Shown piece after piece: positions 9,107 through 17,065 of a DNA stretch of 64,000 nt. Source of the stretch: Bacteroides finegoldii DSM 17565 (GTDB lineage Bacteria; Bacteroidota; Bacteroidia; Bacteroidales; Bacteroidaceae). Numbering within the stretch: the first letter of the stretch is position 1; each line of letters begins with the position of its first letter. Both the position numbers and the translations under genes were made by a program. The notes under the pieces were generated by a model. The model was not told where the DNA came from, did not search any database, and saw only the letters and a program-made list of their open reading frames with translations. The DNA lies in the NCBI RefSeq assembly GCF_000156195.1, contig NZ_GG688319.1:122957-186956 (forward strand), written 5' to 3'.

Positions 9107-9126
9107 AGAATTATGTTGTGCAAAAT
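9107..9126 (-). repeat. RIT subterminal inverted repeat, right
   Basis: AGAATTATGTTGTGCAAAAT, inverse of the copy at 5449-5468 with two mismatches, directly after ritC. Confidence 0.85.
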
Positions 9127-9191
9127 GTCAAAGAACGATTGATTATTAATTGTTTAGACTAATGCCCAACATAATTCTATGTCAGACATAA

Positions 9192-9223
9192 ATGATCTTA
9201 TGTTGAGGTCAACATAAGATCAT
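9192..9223. repeat. Perfect 15-bp palindrome at the right RIT end
   Basis: ATGATCTTATGTTGA (9192-9206) and its exact reverse complement (9209-9223) are separated by GG. The outer arm includes the element end and the GATCAT flank, so the palindrome spans the recombination junction. A further CAACATAA lies at about 9168-9175. Confidence 0.88.
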
Positions 9224-9298
9224 CATTTCCGCAAAAAGGTCCAGCGCCTTGTCCTCGCTGCTCGGACCTTCCGGTCTGGGTCTTTTATACGTTGCCAT
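9209..9298 (-). pseudogene. Severed 5' end of ardC
   Basis: ATG at 9298, five bases after the stop of the OB-fold gene at 9304, starts MATYKRPRPEGPSSEDKAL and then DLFAEMMI. It then runs into RIT sequence and stops after two foreign codons (LC). Removing the RIT joins this exactly in frame to EKIESIREDWKKPW of the gene at 3776-5419. So it is the original N-terminus of that protein. Confidence 0.9.
9218..9223. repeat. Right copy of the 6-bp GATCAT flanking the RIT element
   Basis: Direct repeat of 5378-5383, followed by CATTTCCGC of the original ardC 5' coding region. Confidence 0.85.
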
Positions 9299-9303
9299 AG
9301 CCC

Positions 9304-9915
9304 TTACTGATTGGGGTTGTCCGATTCCGCCACATGCAGCGAGAGTTCCTCCACCCGGCAGGAAATATCCGTTTTCCCGTTATGTACCGAGACGCTCATT
9401 TCGCCCTTGGCATCCACTCTTGCACCCGACTGCAACCATTCTTCCCGTTGCTTGTTAAAGCTGAAGAAACGTACCCACTGGTACTCGAAGCCATCGTCCA
9501 CTTTCTCCGCGCTGAACGCCGAGAACACCGTATAGGGTTTGTCGTTCTTGTCCTTACGTTCCTCGATGTTTTTGCCCACCTTGCCACGGAACGACATCTC
9601 TCCCTTGAGGGAATCTGCCGTGTTTGCCGGAGCCGGGACGATGCGGTCGGCGAAAAGATTGAAATAGAGCTTTTCGCCCCTGCGTTTCAGGTACATGGTA
9701 CCCGATACTTCGGCCCGCGAGCCGTTGCGGTAGTTTGCGGTTTCTTCCTGGGCGCCGTCCTTGTTGACGCTGATCTCGACCGTTTCATGCCGGCCATCCT
9801 TCGTCGGGATTGCGACGCGAAGCGGAAAAGACAGGAACGTTTTCTCTTCCTTGTTCGTGCGCGTCGAAGCGTCGCGGCTGATAATGCCGCACGCCGTAAC
9901 ATTGCATTTTATCAT
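9304..9915 (-). CDS. OB-fold single-stranded-DNA-binding-like protein (203 aa)
   Basis: The N-terminal half (1-100) reads as an SSB-type OB fold: MIKCNVTACGIISRDASTR, then FLSFPLRVA, SGTMYLKRRGEKLYFNLFAD. A second, similar unit follows at about 108-195 (MSFRGKVGKNIEERKDKND, FSAFSA, ARVDAKGEMSV). It lacks the acidic DDLPF tail of true SSB, present in the gene at 57328. Located directly upstream of ardC in the leftward transfer operon, it probably coats transferred single strands. The two-OB arrangement is what I see; the function is inferred. Confidence 0.75.
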   Translation of the reverse strand: MIKCNVTACGIISRDASTRTNKEEKTFLSFPLRVAIPTKDGRHETVEISVNKDGAQEETANYRNGSRAEVSGTMYLKRRGEKLYFNLFADRIVPAPANTADSLKGEMSFRGKVGKNIEERKDKNDKPYTVFSAFSAEKVDDGFEYQWVRFFSFNKQREEWLQSGARVDAKGEMSVSVHNGKTDISCRVEELSLHVAESDNPNQ

Positions 9916-9996
9916 ATTCTTTGCCTTTTAAGTGATACATGTACTACCACCGGACAAAGTGAGGTTTATTGAAGTTGAACACGCTGAAGCCGGCCT

Positions 9997-10173
9997 TTAA
10001 TCGGGTGCGCGTATCATCGCCCAGACCAGCCATCCGGCAATGAACAGCTGCACGCCCACGATGACGAGCGTCGCTATCCAGCCGAAGAGCAGGTAGCAGA
10101 ACAGGACATACAAGGTCAGGTAGGAGAGTCCGAACAGACATCTGCAAAGTTGTATCAACACGTATTTTACCAT
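9997..10173 (-). CDS. Small membrane protein, two hydrophobic helices (58 aa)
   Basis: Starts at ATG 10173, 12 bases after the stop of the hydrolase gene, and ends TAA at 9997. Almost the whole protein is hydrophobic: LFGLSYLTLYVLFCYLLF and WIATLVIVGVQLFIAGWL, then MIRAPD. It is too short for common length cut-offs, but frame, spacing and composition support it. Unknown role, probably in the envelope part of the transfer apparatus. Confidence 0.7.
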   Translation of the reverse strand: MVKYVLIQLCRCLFGLSYLTLYVLFCYLLFGWIATLVIVGVQLFIAGWLVWAMIRAPD

Positions 10174-10185
10174 ATCCCCATGCCT

Positions 10186-11745
10186 TTATCGTTTCAGGTT
10201 CTCCGTCTGTCCCTGCTGTCTGGACATCCCTTGTTCAAAATTCTGCGAAGCCGCTTCCGAGAGGATAACCGTGTTCAGCATACCGGTCACACGTGTCCGT
10301 TTGGCTTCCTCGGAAAGGGTATCGTTGTTCAGCGTGGCCGACAGGCGGCTCAGTTCGGCGGCGGTCAGTTCACGTGCCACCTGGACGCTCCCGTTGTCTG
10401 CCCGAAGCGTGGCTTTGCCGTTGTCCCCGATCACGAGGTCGCAGGCTTTCATGCCCGGTAACAGCGGCTTCAGGTCAATCTTCCGGTTATCCATCGCCGC
10501 CGATATTGCCGCTTTCTGCTCCTCCTCGTTCTTGCTGTCTATCTGCACCGCCAGCAGCATCAGGGACGTAAAGGCGGTCATCGCCATTTCCACGACGGGG
10601 TCGTTACACCCCGACAACCCCACGCCGCTGTCCTCCGAGGAGAGCAGCTTCTTCATCCACGCGTCGGGCGACAGCCTTTTGTCGGCGGCATTCTCTTCCG
10701 CTCCCTTATATCGGGCGAGCAGGTCGTTCCCGTTATGCAGCACCTGTTGCTTGATATTGCCCTTTTGGGCGATTTCGGTCAGGTATGCCGCAGGATCTAT
10801 CTCCCGTCTTGTACCGTCCGCGTAGAGGTTCGTCACGCCGAAATGCAGGTGTTCGCCCGTTGTCTGCGTACCGGTGTTCCCCGAGATGCCGATCCGCTGT
10901 CCCGCCCGTACCGTGTCACCGGCCTTTACGCTGACTTCGCCGAGGTGCATGTAGGTACACTGTACCTTGCTGCCGTCCGTCCGGGCATATTCCACCGTCA
11001 GGGACTTGCCGCCGGGCGTGTTCTTGTTCAGGTTCACCGCCACCACCTTGCCGCCGTTCTCCGTGGCCAGCACCGCATCGCCGTTGCAACGGATGTCGAT
11101 GCCCTTGTGCATCTGTTGTTTCGTGCCGTCCGTCGGGTCTTGCCGCATACCGAAAGGCGAGGTCACGAAAAGGAACTCATCGCGCTCCACCGGGAACGAA
11201 TAGCCGGCCTCCTGCGCTATGTGCCCGGACGTGCGGAGCGGGTTGTCCTCTACACCGAACTTTCTGCCTTGTGCCGCCATCTCCTGCATGACCTGCCGGT
11301 CATACTTCTGCAAGCCGTTCTGCTCGATGATACGTTGCAGGTTCCCGGCATACTTGCCGCCCGAAGCATAGCCGGCCTGCGCGATACCCTGCGTCCAACC
11401 CTTGTAATCATCCGGGGCGAGCGTGAAACAGCGTGCATAGCGGCTGTTCTCTTTCAGGAAACGCGAGTGGTGCTCGTAGGAATCACCCACGCTGTCATAA
11501 CTGCAAAACTTCTCGTTCGGCTTGTCGTCGGTATATACCCCGAACCGGCCACCTTCGGCGATCCACGCGGGCGTGGCCTTGATGCCGAAATGGTTGTTCT
11601 CGTTCTGTGCCAGACGGCTCTGCCCGTTGGCACTTTCCAGTATGCCTTGTGCCAGTGTAACGGAAGCGGGTATTCCGTACCGGCGCATCTGCTCCATGGC
11701 GTATTCCGCATACTGCGCTGCATATTGTTGATTCTTGCCAGCCAT
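10186..11745 (-). CDS. Bifunctional peptidoglycan hydrolase: glucosaminidase plus M23 peptidase
   Basis: 519 residues. Residues about 10-150 form a GH73-type glucosaminidase/lysozyme domain (GIPASVTLAQGILESANGQS with the catalytic Glu, NNHFGIK). Residues about 185-315 form an M23 LytM domain with HKGIDIR and LHFG zinc motifs. The C-terminal 200 residues are of unknown fold. No signal peptide is seen, so it may be exported by the transfer machinery. It would open the cell wall for assembly of the conjugation apparatus. Sits 4 bases after the 11750 gene in the operon. Confidence 0.85.
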   Translation of the reverse strand: MAGKNQQYAAQYAEYAMEQMRRYGIPASVTLAQGILESANGQSRLAQNENNHFGIKATPAWIAEGGRFGVYTDDKPNEKFCSYDSVGDSYEHHSRFLKENSRYARCFTLAPDDYKGWTQGIAQAGYASGGKYAGNLQRIIEQNGLQKYDRQVMQEMAAQGRKFGVEDNPLRTSGHIAQEAGYSFPVERDEFLFVTSPFGMRQDPTDGTKQQMHKGIDIRCNGDAVLATENGGKVVAVNLNKNTPGGKSLTVEYARTDGSKVQCTYMHLGEVSVKAGDTVRAGQRIGISGNTGTQTTGEHLHFGVTNLYADGTRREIDPAAYLTEIAQKGNIKQQVLHNGNDLLARYKGAEENAADKRLSPDAWMKKLLSSEDSGVGLSGCNDPVVEMAMTAFTSLMLLAVQIDSKNEEEQKAAISAAMDNRKIDLKPLLPGMKACDLVIGDNGKATLRADNGSVQVARELTAAELSRLSATLNNDTLSEEAKRTRVTGMLNTVILSEAASQNFEQGMSRQQGQTENLKR

Positions 11746-11749
11746 ATTC

Positions 11750-14071
11750 TTACCTCCTGAATGTTGGTCGTTGTTCGTTTTCGTTCTGCTCTTCGGTTGC
11801 CTGGGCCTGTCTTTCCGTTGTTCCCGTCCGTTCCGGAGCTGCCGGCAGTTCGCAGATGGCGATACGTTCCCCGGCTTTTACAAGTTTAGACAGGTAAGTA
11901 TCGAGCAGGCTCAATGGAAATTCGGCGGAAGCCGTGAACCCCTTGTCAGGGTTTCCCTCCCGTTTTTCCAGTGGAATCCCCAGTATTTCCGCACCCCTCA
12001 CGGCATCCTCGTTGTACAGCCGGTAGGCGTCTCTGCCACGGATAAGCTGTAAGGCATCGGGATGCTTCGCCTTGAGTCCGTTCCACGCCTGCCGTTGGGG
12101 AGTAACGAATTCCTCCGCTTCCTCTTTCCGGTGGGTTTTCACCGGTTCTTTCCCCTGTTGCCTCGCATCTTCCTTTTCTTGCTTCTCTACGGTGTGCTCT
12201 TCCAAAGTCTGTCCTTTACGCAAAATATCGGCGAACAGCGTGGCGGCCAGATGCCGCTTGTATTCCGTCTTGTCTTCTGCCACCATCACCCGCTGCCACT
12301 GTTGCGGGGTAACGCTCCGGGGTTTCGTCTTGTTGCCGTCGATGGTCGCGATGCACTGTCTGCCGTCCTGCTTGGTATTGAATACCGAAACACGTTGGAT
12401 GCGGTTCAGGTCGATCTCCCTCGTCCCGCTGCTGAACAAGTCCACTTTCAAATCAGGCTGCACCTCCGCCAGTGCGTAATACTTGTGCGCCAGTTCCATA
12501 CGCACCTTTCCGATGTTGTCCATCGCCTGCCTGAGCGTGGAAAAGAACAGGTTCACGTCTTCCTTGTCAGGATAGATACTGTATCCTTTCTTGTTCTCGG
12601 GCTTGATGTACAACGCCCAGCGCTTTTTATCGTCCTGAATCATCTCCGCCCGGTCGAAATTCACTTCGTTCGCCCGCCTGACCGCAGGAGACACGTCCAG
12701 TGTGGAAAGCATTTCCAGTGACCAGTTCTTCAACCGGGCCAACGACACTTGCTTTTCGGCGAAATAACCGTCATCGGGTCTGTACCCCCACGCACCGTCG
12801 GGATTGAAAAAGCGCACGTTCTCGACACCTTCCCTTCGCAAGGCCCTGCCGATACGGGCTTTGTTCATGCCCGGGATTTCATTGTCCACATCCGGTGATG
12901 CACCGGCGGGCAGTATCACGTCCGCTGATTTCGTGGAGGGGTCGATGACGATGACAATGGTCTTGTCGTCCTTGTTCGGGTGTTGCCGGATTTCATCGGC
13001 CACGGAATAATGCTTGGGCAGTTGTTCCCTCATGTCCGAAGTCCGCCGGCGGTTACGCAGCGTGGCGTATTCGATTTTCTCGCCCCGTTCCGCCTTGTTG
13101 ATTACTTCAATGGCATTGTTCACGTCGCTTTCGAGCGCGTCCACCATGACGGGGTTCTCCTTCAGCTCCCGGTTCCAGTATTCCACCAGTTTGAGGCTGT
13201 CATCGGACAACCGGGCAGGCAGTCCCAGTTCCAGCATCTTGATTCCCGAAGCCACTTCCACGACCAACCGCTCCTGTTTGAGCGCATCTTCCGAGGGAGC
13301 TATGCCGTTCTTCATCACCATGCCCTCCCGGGCGAGACGCTGTTGGTGTCCCGTGGCGCTTACGAGTTGCCGCAGGGCCTCCTGCACGTAGTCGTTATAG
13401 TGCTCGAAGTCCTTTTGGCGAGGCATATAGACCGCGTCGCGGTCCGTCTCGTAATGGGGCATTCCGCAACCGTCCGAACGTACCGGGACGAGATTGTCCC
13501 GCATCTTCAGCAGGAAGTCGTTGAAGCGGGTATGCAACCGCCGCTCGTCGGCTTCGGAGTAACCCCGTTCCACGGCGTTCCCGTCTTTCAGCAGTACCGC
13601 ATCGTAAGCCTCCTTGTCCACGTAGGGCAAGGTCGTCTGGTCGATGTTGAAGAGCGTGCGGATCTCCCGGTTATGCACGCCCTTGTACTGTTTCTGTACC
13701 TCCTCGTCCAGTTTCATGTAAGCGTCCCGGCTGATGATATCCTCCGGGTTGTTGCGGTGGACGTACTTGTTCCAATTATAGAATAGGAAAGGGACTCCCT
13801 GCTCGTGCTCCTGGACCGACGTGCCGCGAATCTTGGCGTCGCTGTAAAGGGTGAACAGGTTGGTCTTGCATCCGTGCCTGTCCGAATGCAAGGTCATGAA
13901 CAAGGCATTAAACGGACTGACGGACACGCCGCGCGGGTAAAATTTCGGATAACCTTTGCCCGTGGCGTTGAGCCAGTGGCCTCCGGCGTTCGATGCCTCA
14001 CGCAAGGCCGTGGAGAGCAGGTCGATTTGCTTTTTTTCAGCGTTCTTTTCTATCTGTGACTTTTCTTTCAT
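11750..14071 (-). CDS. Polyvalent-type protein: ArdC-like N-terminus with MutS domain-I-like C-terminus (773 aa)
   Basis: The first about 180 residues resemble the ArdC ssDNA-binding region (GYPKFYPRGVSVSPFNALFM, then IRTLFNIDQTTLP). A long middle part has no clear domain. At about 660-745 it reads like the mismatch-reader domain I of MutS: DAYRLYNEDAVRGAEILGIP and FPLSLLDTYLSKLVKAGERI, then AICEL. There is no MutS ATPase. It probably travels with or acts on transferred DNA. The fold assignments are by eye; the combination fits the 'polyvalent protein' class of mobile elements. Confidence 0.7.
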   Translation of the reverse strand: MKEKSQIEKNAEKKQIDLLSTALREASNAGGHWLNATGKGYPKFYPRGVSVSPFNALFMTLHSDRHGCKTNLFTLYSDAKIRGTSVQEHEQGVPFLFYNWNKYVHRNNPEDIISRDAYMKLDEEVQKQYKGVHNREIRTLFNIDQTTLPYVDKEAYDAVLLKDGNAVERGYSEADERRLHTRFNDFLLKMRDNLVPVRSDGCGMPHYETDRDAVYMPRQKDFEHYNDYVQEALRQLVSATGHQQRLAREGMVMKNGIAPSEDALKQERLVVEVASGIKMLELGLPARLSDDSLKLVEYWNRELKENPVMVDALESDVNNAIEVINKAERGEKIEYATLRNRRRTSDMREQLPKHYSVADEIRQHPNKDDKTIVIVIDPSTKSADVILPAGASPDVDNEIPGMNKARIGRALRREGVENVRFFNPDGAWGYRPDDGYFAEKQVSLARLKNWSLEMLSTLDVSPAVRRANEVNFDRAEMIQDDKKRWALYIKPENKKGYSIYPDKEDVNLFFSTLRQAMDNIGKVRMELAHKYYALAEVQPDLKVDLFSSGTREIDLNRIQRVSVFNTKQDGRQCIATIDGNKTKPRSVTPQQWQRVMVAEDKTEYKRHLAATLFADILRKGQTLEEHTVEKQEKEDARQQGKEPVKTHRKEEAEEFVTPQRQAWNGLKAKHPDALQLIRGRDAYRLYNEDAVRGAEILGIPLEKREGNPDKGFTASAEFPLSLLDTYLSKLVKAGERIAICELPAAPERTGTTERQAQATEEQNENEQRPTFRR

Positions 14072-14097
14072 ACTCCTGGTGTTTGTCGGTTATGGAA

Positions 14098-15894
14098 TTA
14101 CTGGATGCCCCGTGTACGCACGATTGTTTCCTGCTGCCCGTTGTCGTAGTTCCGCGAGGTCATTTGGCGCACCCGGTCGTTTTGGGCAAGTATGGCATTG
14201 GCCAGCGTGTTCAGCGGCAAGGCCCCGGAACGGTAAGCGTCCGCTACCGTGGGGCTGAGTTGCACGGTGCAGGGTACGCGGTCTATCGTGGCGACAAGCG
14301 TACTGCCATGCAGTACCGGGTTCACGATACGCGGGTTGAGCGGTTCGTCCGGATAGCGCTTGTACTGCACATGCCTGCCGTCGGCAGCCATGCCGGGCCG
14401 TTCCCGTCCCAAAGCTTCGTGTCCCGCCTTGTTCAGCAGGTTCGCGCCGCCCAAGCCGATAAGCAGCATTTTCAGTAACGGGTTCTTGATGAACATGCCC
14501 GCCACGATACTCGCTATCGGCAGCAGGTTGTCTTTCAGGCCCAGCGATTGCGTCTTGCCCGTGAACACACCGAGCAGGATGTCGGGCAACATGGCCAGTA
14601 TATAGCCGAGGTTGCCCGTCACGTCGCCTATGCCGTCCAGTCCCAGGGAACGGACCAGCCCGTCCCAACCGTTCTCGTTGGTCGGCGTGTCCTGCCTCTC
14701 CGGTATCCCTTCCGATGAATACACGGCCTGCCCCCGTACTTCCTTCTCCGCCTTTTCCTCCTTTTCCCTCTTCTCGGTCTCCGTTTCCGCCTGCCCGGTC
14801 GCTGTAACCTCACGTCTTGCCATGCCTTGCAGGTAGGCTTCCTCCTGTCCGGGGGCGACGACAAGCGGCACATCCTTGTACCGTTCCGCCCGGGTTCGTT
14901 CCTCTTCGCTCTTCTCGTTGTTCCCGTACCACTGCGGCATAACTTCCTTTCCGGTTTTCCACAAGTCCATAAAGTCAAAATCCATAACAGGTATTTTTTT
15001 CTGTAACTGCCCGTTGGCCTCGGCCACGAGCGTGTTCTCCCCGGACGGCATTGCGGCAGCTTCGCGGCGGAAGCCGTCGAACACGTTGCTGTCGCTGCCG
15101 AACACGCCCTTGCTGATACATTGCTCCACCGAAAGATCCTCCGGCGCTTTGGACGCGAAACGGTCGGCCACAGCCGAGATAGCCACGTCCGCACCGACGA
15201 ACCGTGCGAACGTCGCCCACGAACCCACGCCGCCCAGCATGAGGGTATCTGCTGAAGCTCCCAATACCTTGGCTGTCCCTTTCTCCAACCTGCTCGGTCG
15301 GTAGGCGGCCTCGCCGCGTCTCTCGATTTCCTCGGCCAGGGGCGAACGGTTCAACGTCTGCGACAGCCCCAGCAGGCTTGACTCCGCCGCTTTGCGGATA
15401 ATGTAGTCTGCTGACGACTTGGGCATCCGTTCCTTGACCAGCTTGTCAATCATCAGTTGCTCCACCCGGTAGCCCACGTAGGCGTAGGCGAGGTCACAGC
15501 CCAGTTCCCCGGACAGGGCGTCGTAACGCTCCCTGCCGATTTCCCCGACAACGGTGTCGCGCCACTCGCCGGCCATGTAGGCAAGGTCGTGCTGTACCTC
15601 TTCCGACGCAAGAATCCTGTCCTTGCACATCGCGATGTAGTCCTCGGTTGTCTTGGAGTTCCATTCGCCCGTTACCTTGAGTGTCTGGTACGGGTCGGAG
15701 AACGGTTGGGCCGATGACGCCATCATGCCGAGGATGCCGCCCAGGGACGTGGAATACTCCTTCATCTCTTCGCCCTGTTTGCGGGTCAGGTAGGCTTGCG
15801 TCTCTCTCATGACGGGGGCGAGATGGCTATGGAAATAGTCGCCCATGAGCGCCTCTATCTCCGCGAATCGTTTGCTCTGCTTTATTCCGTCCAT
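14098..15894 (-). CDS. CTn transfer-region membrane protein, unknown (598 aa)
   Basis: Soluble helical N-terminus (1-230) and a glycine-rich hydrophobic segment near 235-260 (LMLGGVGSWATFARFVG). A charged stretch near 370-400 contains ETEKREKEEKAEKE. Two or more membrane helices lie near 440-500 (LGYILAMLPDILLGVF, IASIVAGMFI, LLKMLLIGLGGANLL). The tail ends in SRNYDNGQQETIVRTRGIQ. Starts 10 bases after the stop of the upstream gene. No enzyme motif. Likely a structural part of the transfer complex; unknown. Confidence 0.75.
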   Translation of the reverse strand: MDGIKQSKRFAEIEALMGDYFHSHLAPVMRETQAYLTRKQGEEMKEYSTSLGGILGMMASSAQPFSDPYQTLKVTGEWNSKTTEDYIAMCKDRILASEEVQHDLAYMAGEWRDTVVGEIGRERYDALSGELGCDLAYAYVGYRVEQLMIDKLVKERMPKSSADYIIRKAAESSLLGLSQTLNRSPLAEEIERRGEAAYRPSRLEKGTAKVLGASADTLMLGGVGSWATFARFVGADVAISAVADRFASKAPEDLSVEQCISKGVFGSDSNVFDGFRREAAAMPSGENTLVAEANGQLQKKIPVMDFDFMDLWKTGKEVMPQWYGNNEKSEEERTRAERYKDVPLVVAPGQEEAYLQGMARREVTATGQAETETEKREKEEKAEKEVRGQAVYSSEGIPERQDTPTNENGWDGLVRSLGLDGIGDVTGNLGYILAMLPDILLGVFTGKTQSLGLKDNLLPIASIVAGMFIKNPLLKMLLIGLGGANLLNKAGHEALGRERPGMAADGRHVQYKRYPDEPLNPRIVNPVLHGSTLVATIDRVPCTVQLSPTVADAYRSGALPLNTLANAILAQNDRVRQMTSRNYDNGQQETIVRTRGIQ

Positions 15895-15904
15895 ATTGTA
15901 ATAT

Positions 15905-16189
15905 CTATATCATGTTTATCTGTTTCAGGAGTTGTTCTTTCGTCTGCTCGATGGCATTGTGGTACACCTCCATCTGCCGGGGAAAGAACTCTTCGAGCCA
16001 CGCGTCCTTCTCGATACGGTCGTGAATGAAGCGTATGGCCTGCTCCCGTTCGATCTCCACCGAGGCTTCCCCTTCCTCCCGGTTGTTGAACCATGCCTTC
16101 GTCCACCATCGGATTCCGGCACGGTCGGGATAGACGGAGACGATTCTCGGTATGTCGAAGCTCTGGATGTCGATGTCCAGCTCCGCCAA
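15905..16189 (-). CDS. 94-aa protein without ATG, possibly the C-terminus of the M23 gene by frameshift
   Basis: The reading frame has no ATG; the first usable start is TTG at 16189. Upstream the frame stays open back to a run of nine A's (16232-16240 on the plus strand as T's) inside the end of the M23 gene, where one added A (or a -1 shift) joins the two frames. The protein contains GIRWWTKAWFNNREEGEASV and a charged helix. Either a coupled separate gene or the tail of a 379-residue fusion. Unknown function. Confidence 0.6.
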   Translation of the reverse strand: MAELDIDIQSFDIPRIVSVYPDRAGIRWWTKAWFNNREEGEASVEIEREQAIRFIHDRIEKDAWLEEFFPRQMEVYHNAIEQTKEQLLKQINMI

Positions 16190-16212
16190 CGGGTCGATGA
16201 GACCGCCGTGTG

Positions 16213-17043
16213 TTACTGCTTCGTCATGAAGTTTTTTTTTACGTCGCCGCCCGTCGTGGAGAGGTACACCTCATGCCGCAGGGCAAGGTAGTTCAGGAAA
16301 TCCGCTATCAGCAGGTTCTGCACCTTGCAGGCCAGCGGCATGGCCTTGCGCCCCAGTCCGAGCGGATTGGCGATGCTCGGCATCTGCTCGTAGAAATACT
16401 CCTTCACCGCGCCCATCGTGAAGATATGGCGCAGCGACTGCTCCGTGTGTTCGGGCAGGCGGTACGCCCCATGCTGCAAATCCTCCATGTAGTGCGGCAG
16501 GAAGCGCAACATCAGCTCCTCGATTTCCCGCCTGTCTTTCTCGTAATCGGTTGCCGGTCCCGGTTCTGCCCCGTAGAGACCGGACGCCCCGTCCCCGACG
16601 GCCTCCTGCAGCGCACGGATATTGCCGTACAGCATGGTCAGGAACTCCAGCGGGTTCAGCTCCTCGCCCTTGAAGCGGACTTCGACGTGCAGCCGCTCAC
16701 CGCTCAAGGCTACCGTCTGCCCGGCCTTGACACGCTGCCCGAACTGGGCATAGACATTCGACAGGTGTCCGTATATCACTTCGTACTCACCGTAACGTAT
16801 CGTCTGGCAGATGCCATGCACGGGGTCGTTGCCCACGCCCGATACGATACCGCTGGCCACTGCCGAAAGGATGTGGCACCGCACGTTGAAGTCGATGCCG
16901 TGGTGAAAGAATTTCCCGCCCGTTTCCGGGTGCGTCTGCTCGCCGTAGCCGAGCGACATCTCCACGTCTTTTCCCTGCGGCTCCTCGAACGGCATACAGT
17001 AGCCGCTGTCGGAATGCAGGATCATTTCTTCTGTATATTTCAT
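16213..17043 (-). CDS. M23-type peptidase-like protein (276 aa in frame 0)
   Basis: LytM/M23 fold at about 25-135: HHGIDFNVRC, VIYGHLSNVYAQFGQRVKAG, ERLHVEVRF. The second His motif reads LHVEV, so zinc ligands are largely kept. A helical C-terminal region (150-276) follows. No signal peptide is seen. Ends VKKNFMTKQ after an A9 run at the end of the frame. Second of three M23 genes in this transfer region. Likely trims peptidoglycan or is a structural, non-enzymatic relative. Confidence 0.8.
   Translation of the reverse strand: MKYTEEMILHSDSGYCMPFEEPQGKDVEMSLGYGEQTHPETGGKFFHHGIDFNVRCHILSAVASGIVSGVGNDPVHGICQTIRYGEYEVIYGHLSNVYAQFGQRVKAGQTVALSGERLHVEVRFKGEELNPLEFLTMLYGNIRALQEAVGDGASGLYGAEPGPATDYEKDRREIEELMLRFLPHYMEDLQHGAYRLPEHTEQSLRHIFTMGAVKEYFYEQMPSIANPLGLGRKAMPLACKVQNLLIADFLNYLALRHEVYLSTTGGDVKKNFMTKQ
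16232..16240 (-). promoter_or_regulatory. A9 slippery run linking the 16213 and 15905 frames
   Basis: The minus strand reads GTA then AAA AAA AAC with nine A's in total. Slippage adding one A, or a -1 ribosomal shift, continues as LHDEAVTHGGLIDPL into the 94-aa frame without a stop. Confidence 0.5.
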
Positions 17044-17065
17044 TGTTCCGTATTATTTTGTCCGT

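Larger units (their letters stand above)
5384..9217 (+). mobile_element. RIT element (recombinases in trio), 3.8 kb, inserted in ardC
   Basis: Three successive same-strand tyrosine recombinase genes with overlapping ends (ATGA at 7123; 8062/8084) are the defining plan of RIT elements. The ends are marked by GATCAT direct repeats. Just inside them are TAATGTTG (5384-5391) and its near-inverse CAACATAA (9210-9217). A longer subterminal inverted repeat pair lies at 5449-5468 and 9107-9126 (18 of 20 match). CAACATAA/TTATGTTG recurs several times at both ends, as expected for recombinase binding sites. RIT elements are usually very stable, and their mechanism is poorly known. The second recombinase is frameshifted, so this copy may be immobile. 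Confidence 0.88.

Noticed and set aside
10150..16291. Several long plus-strand frames (for example 10735-11760, 12980-13786)
   Set aside because: They are opposite-strand shadows of GC-rich leftward transfer genes with recognisable domains.
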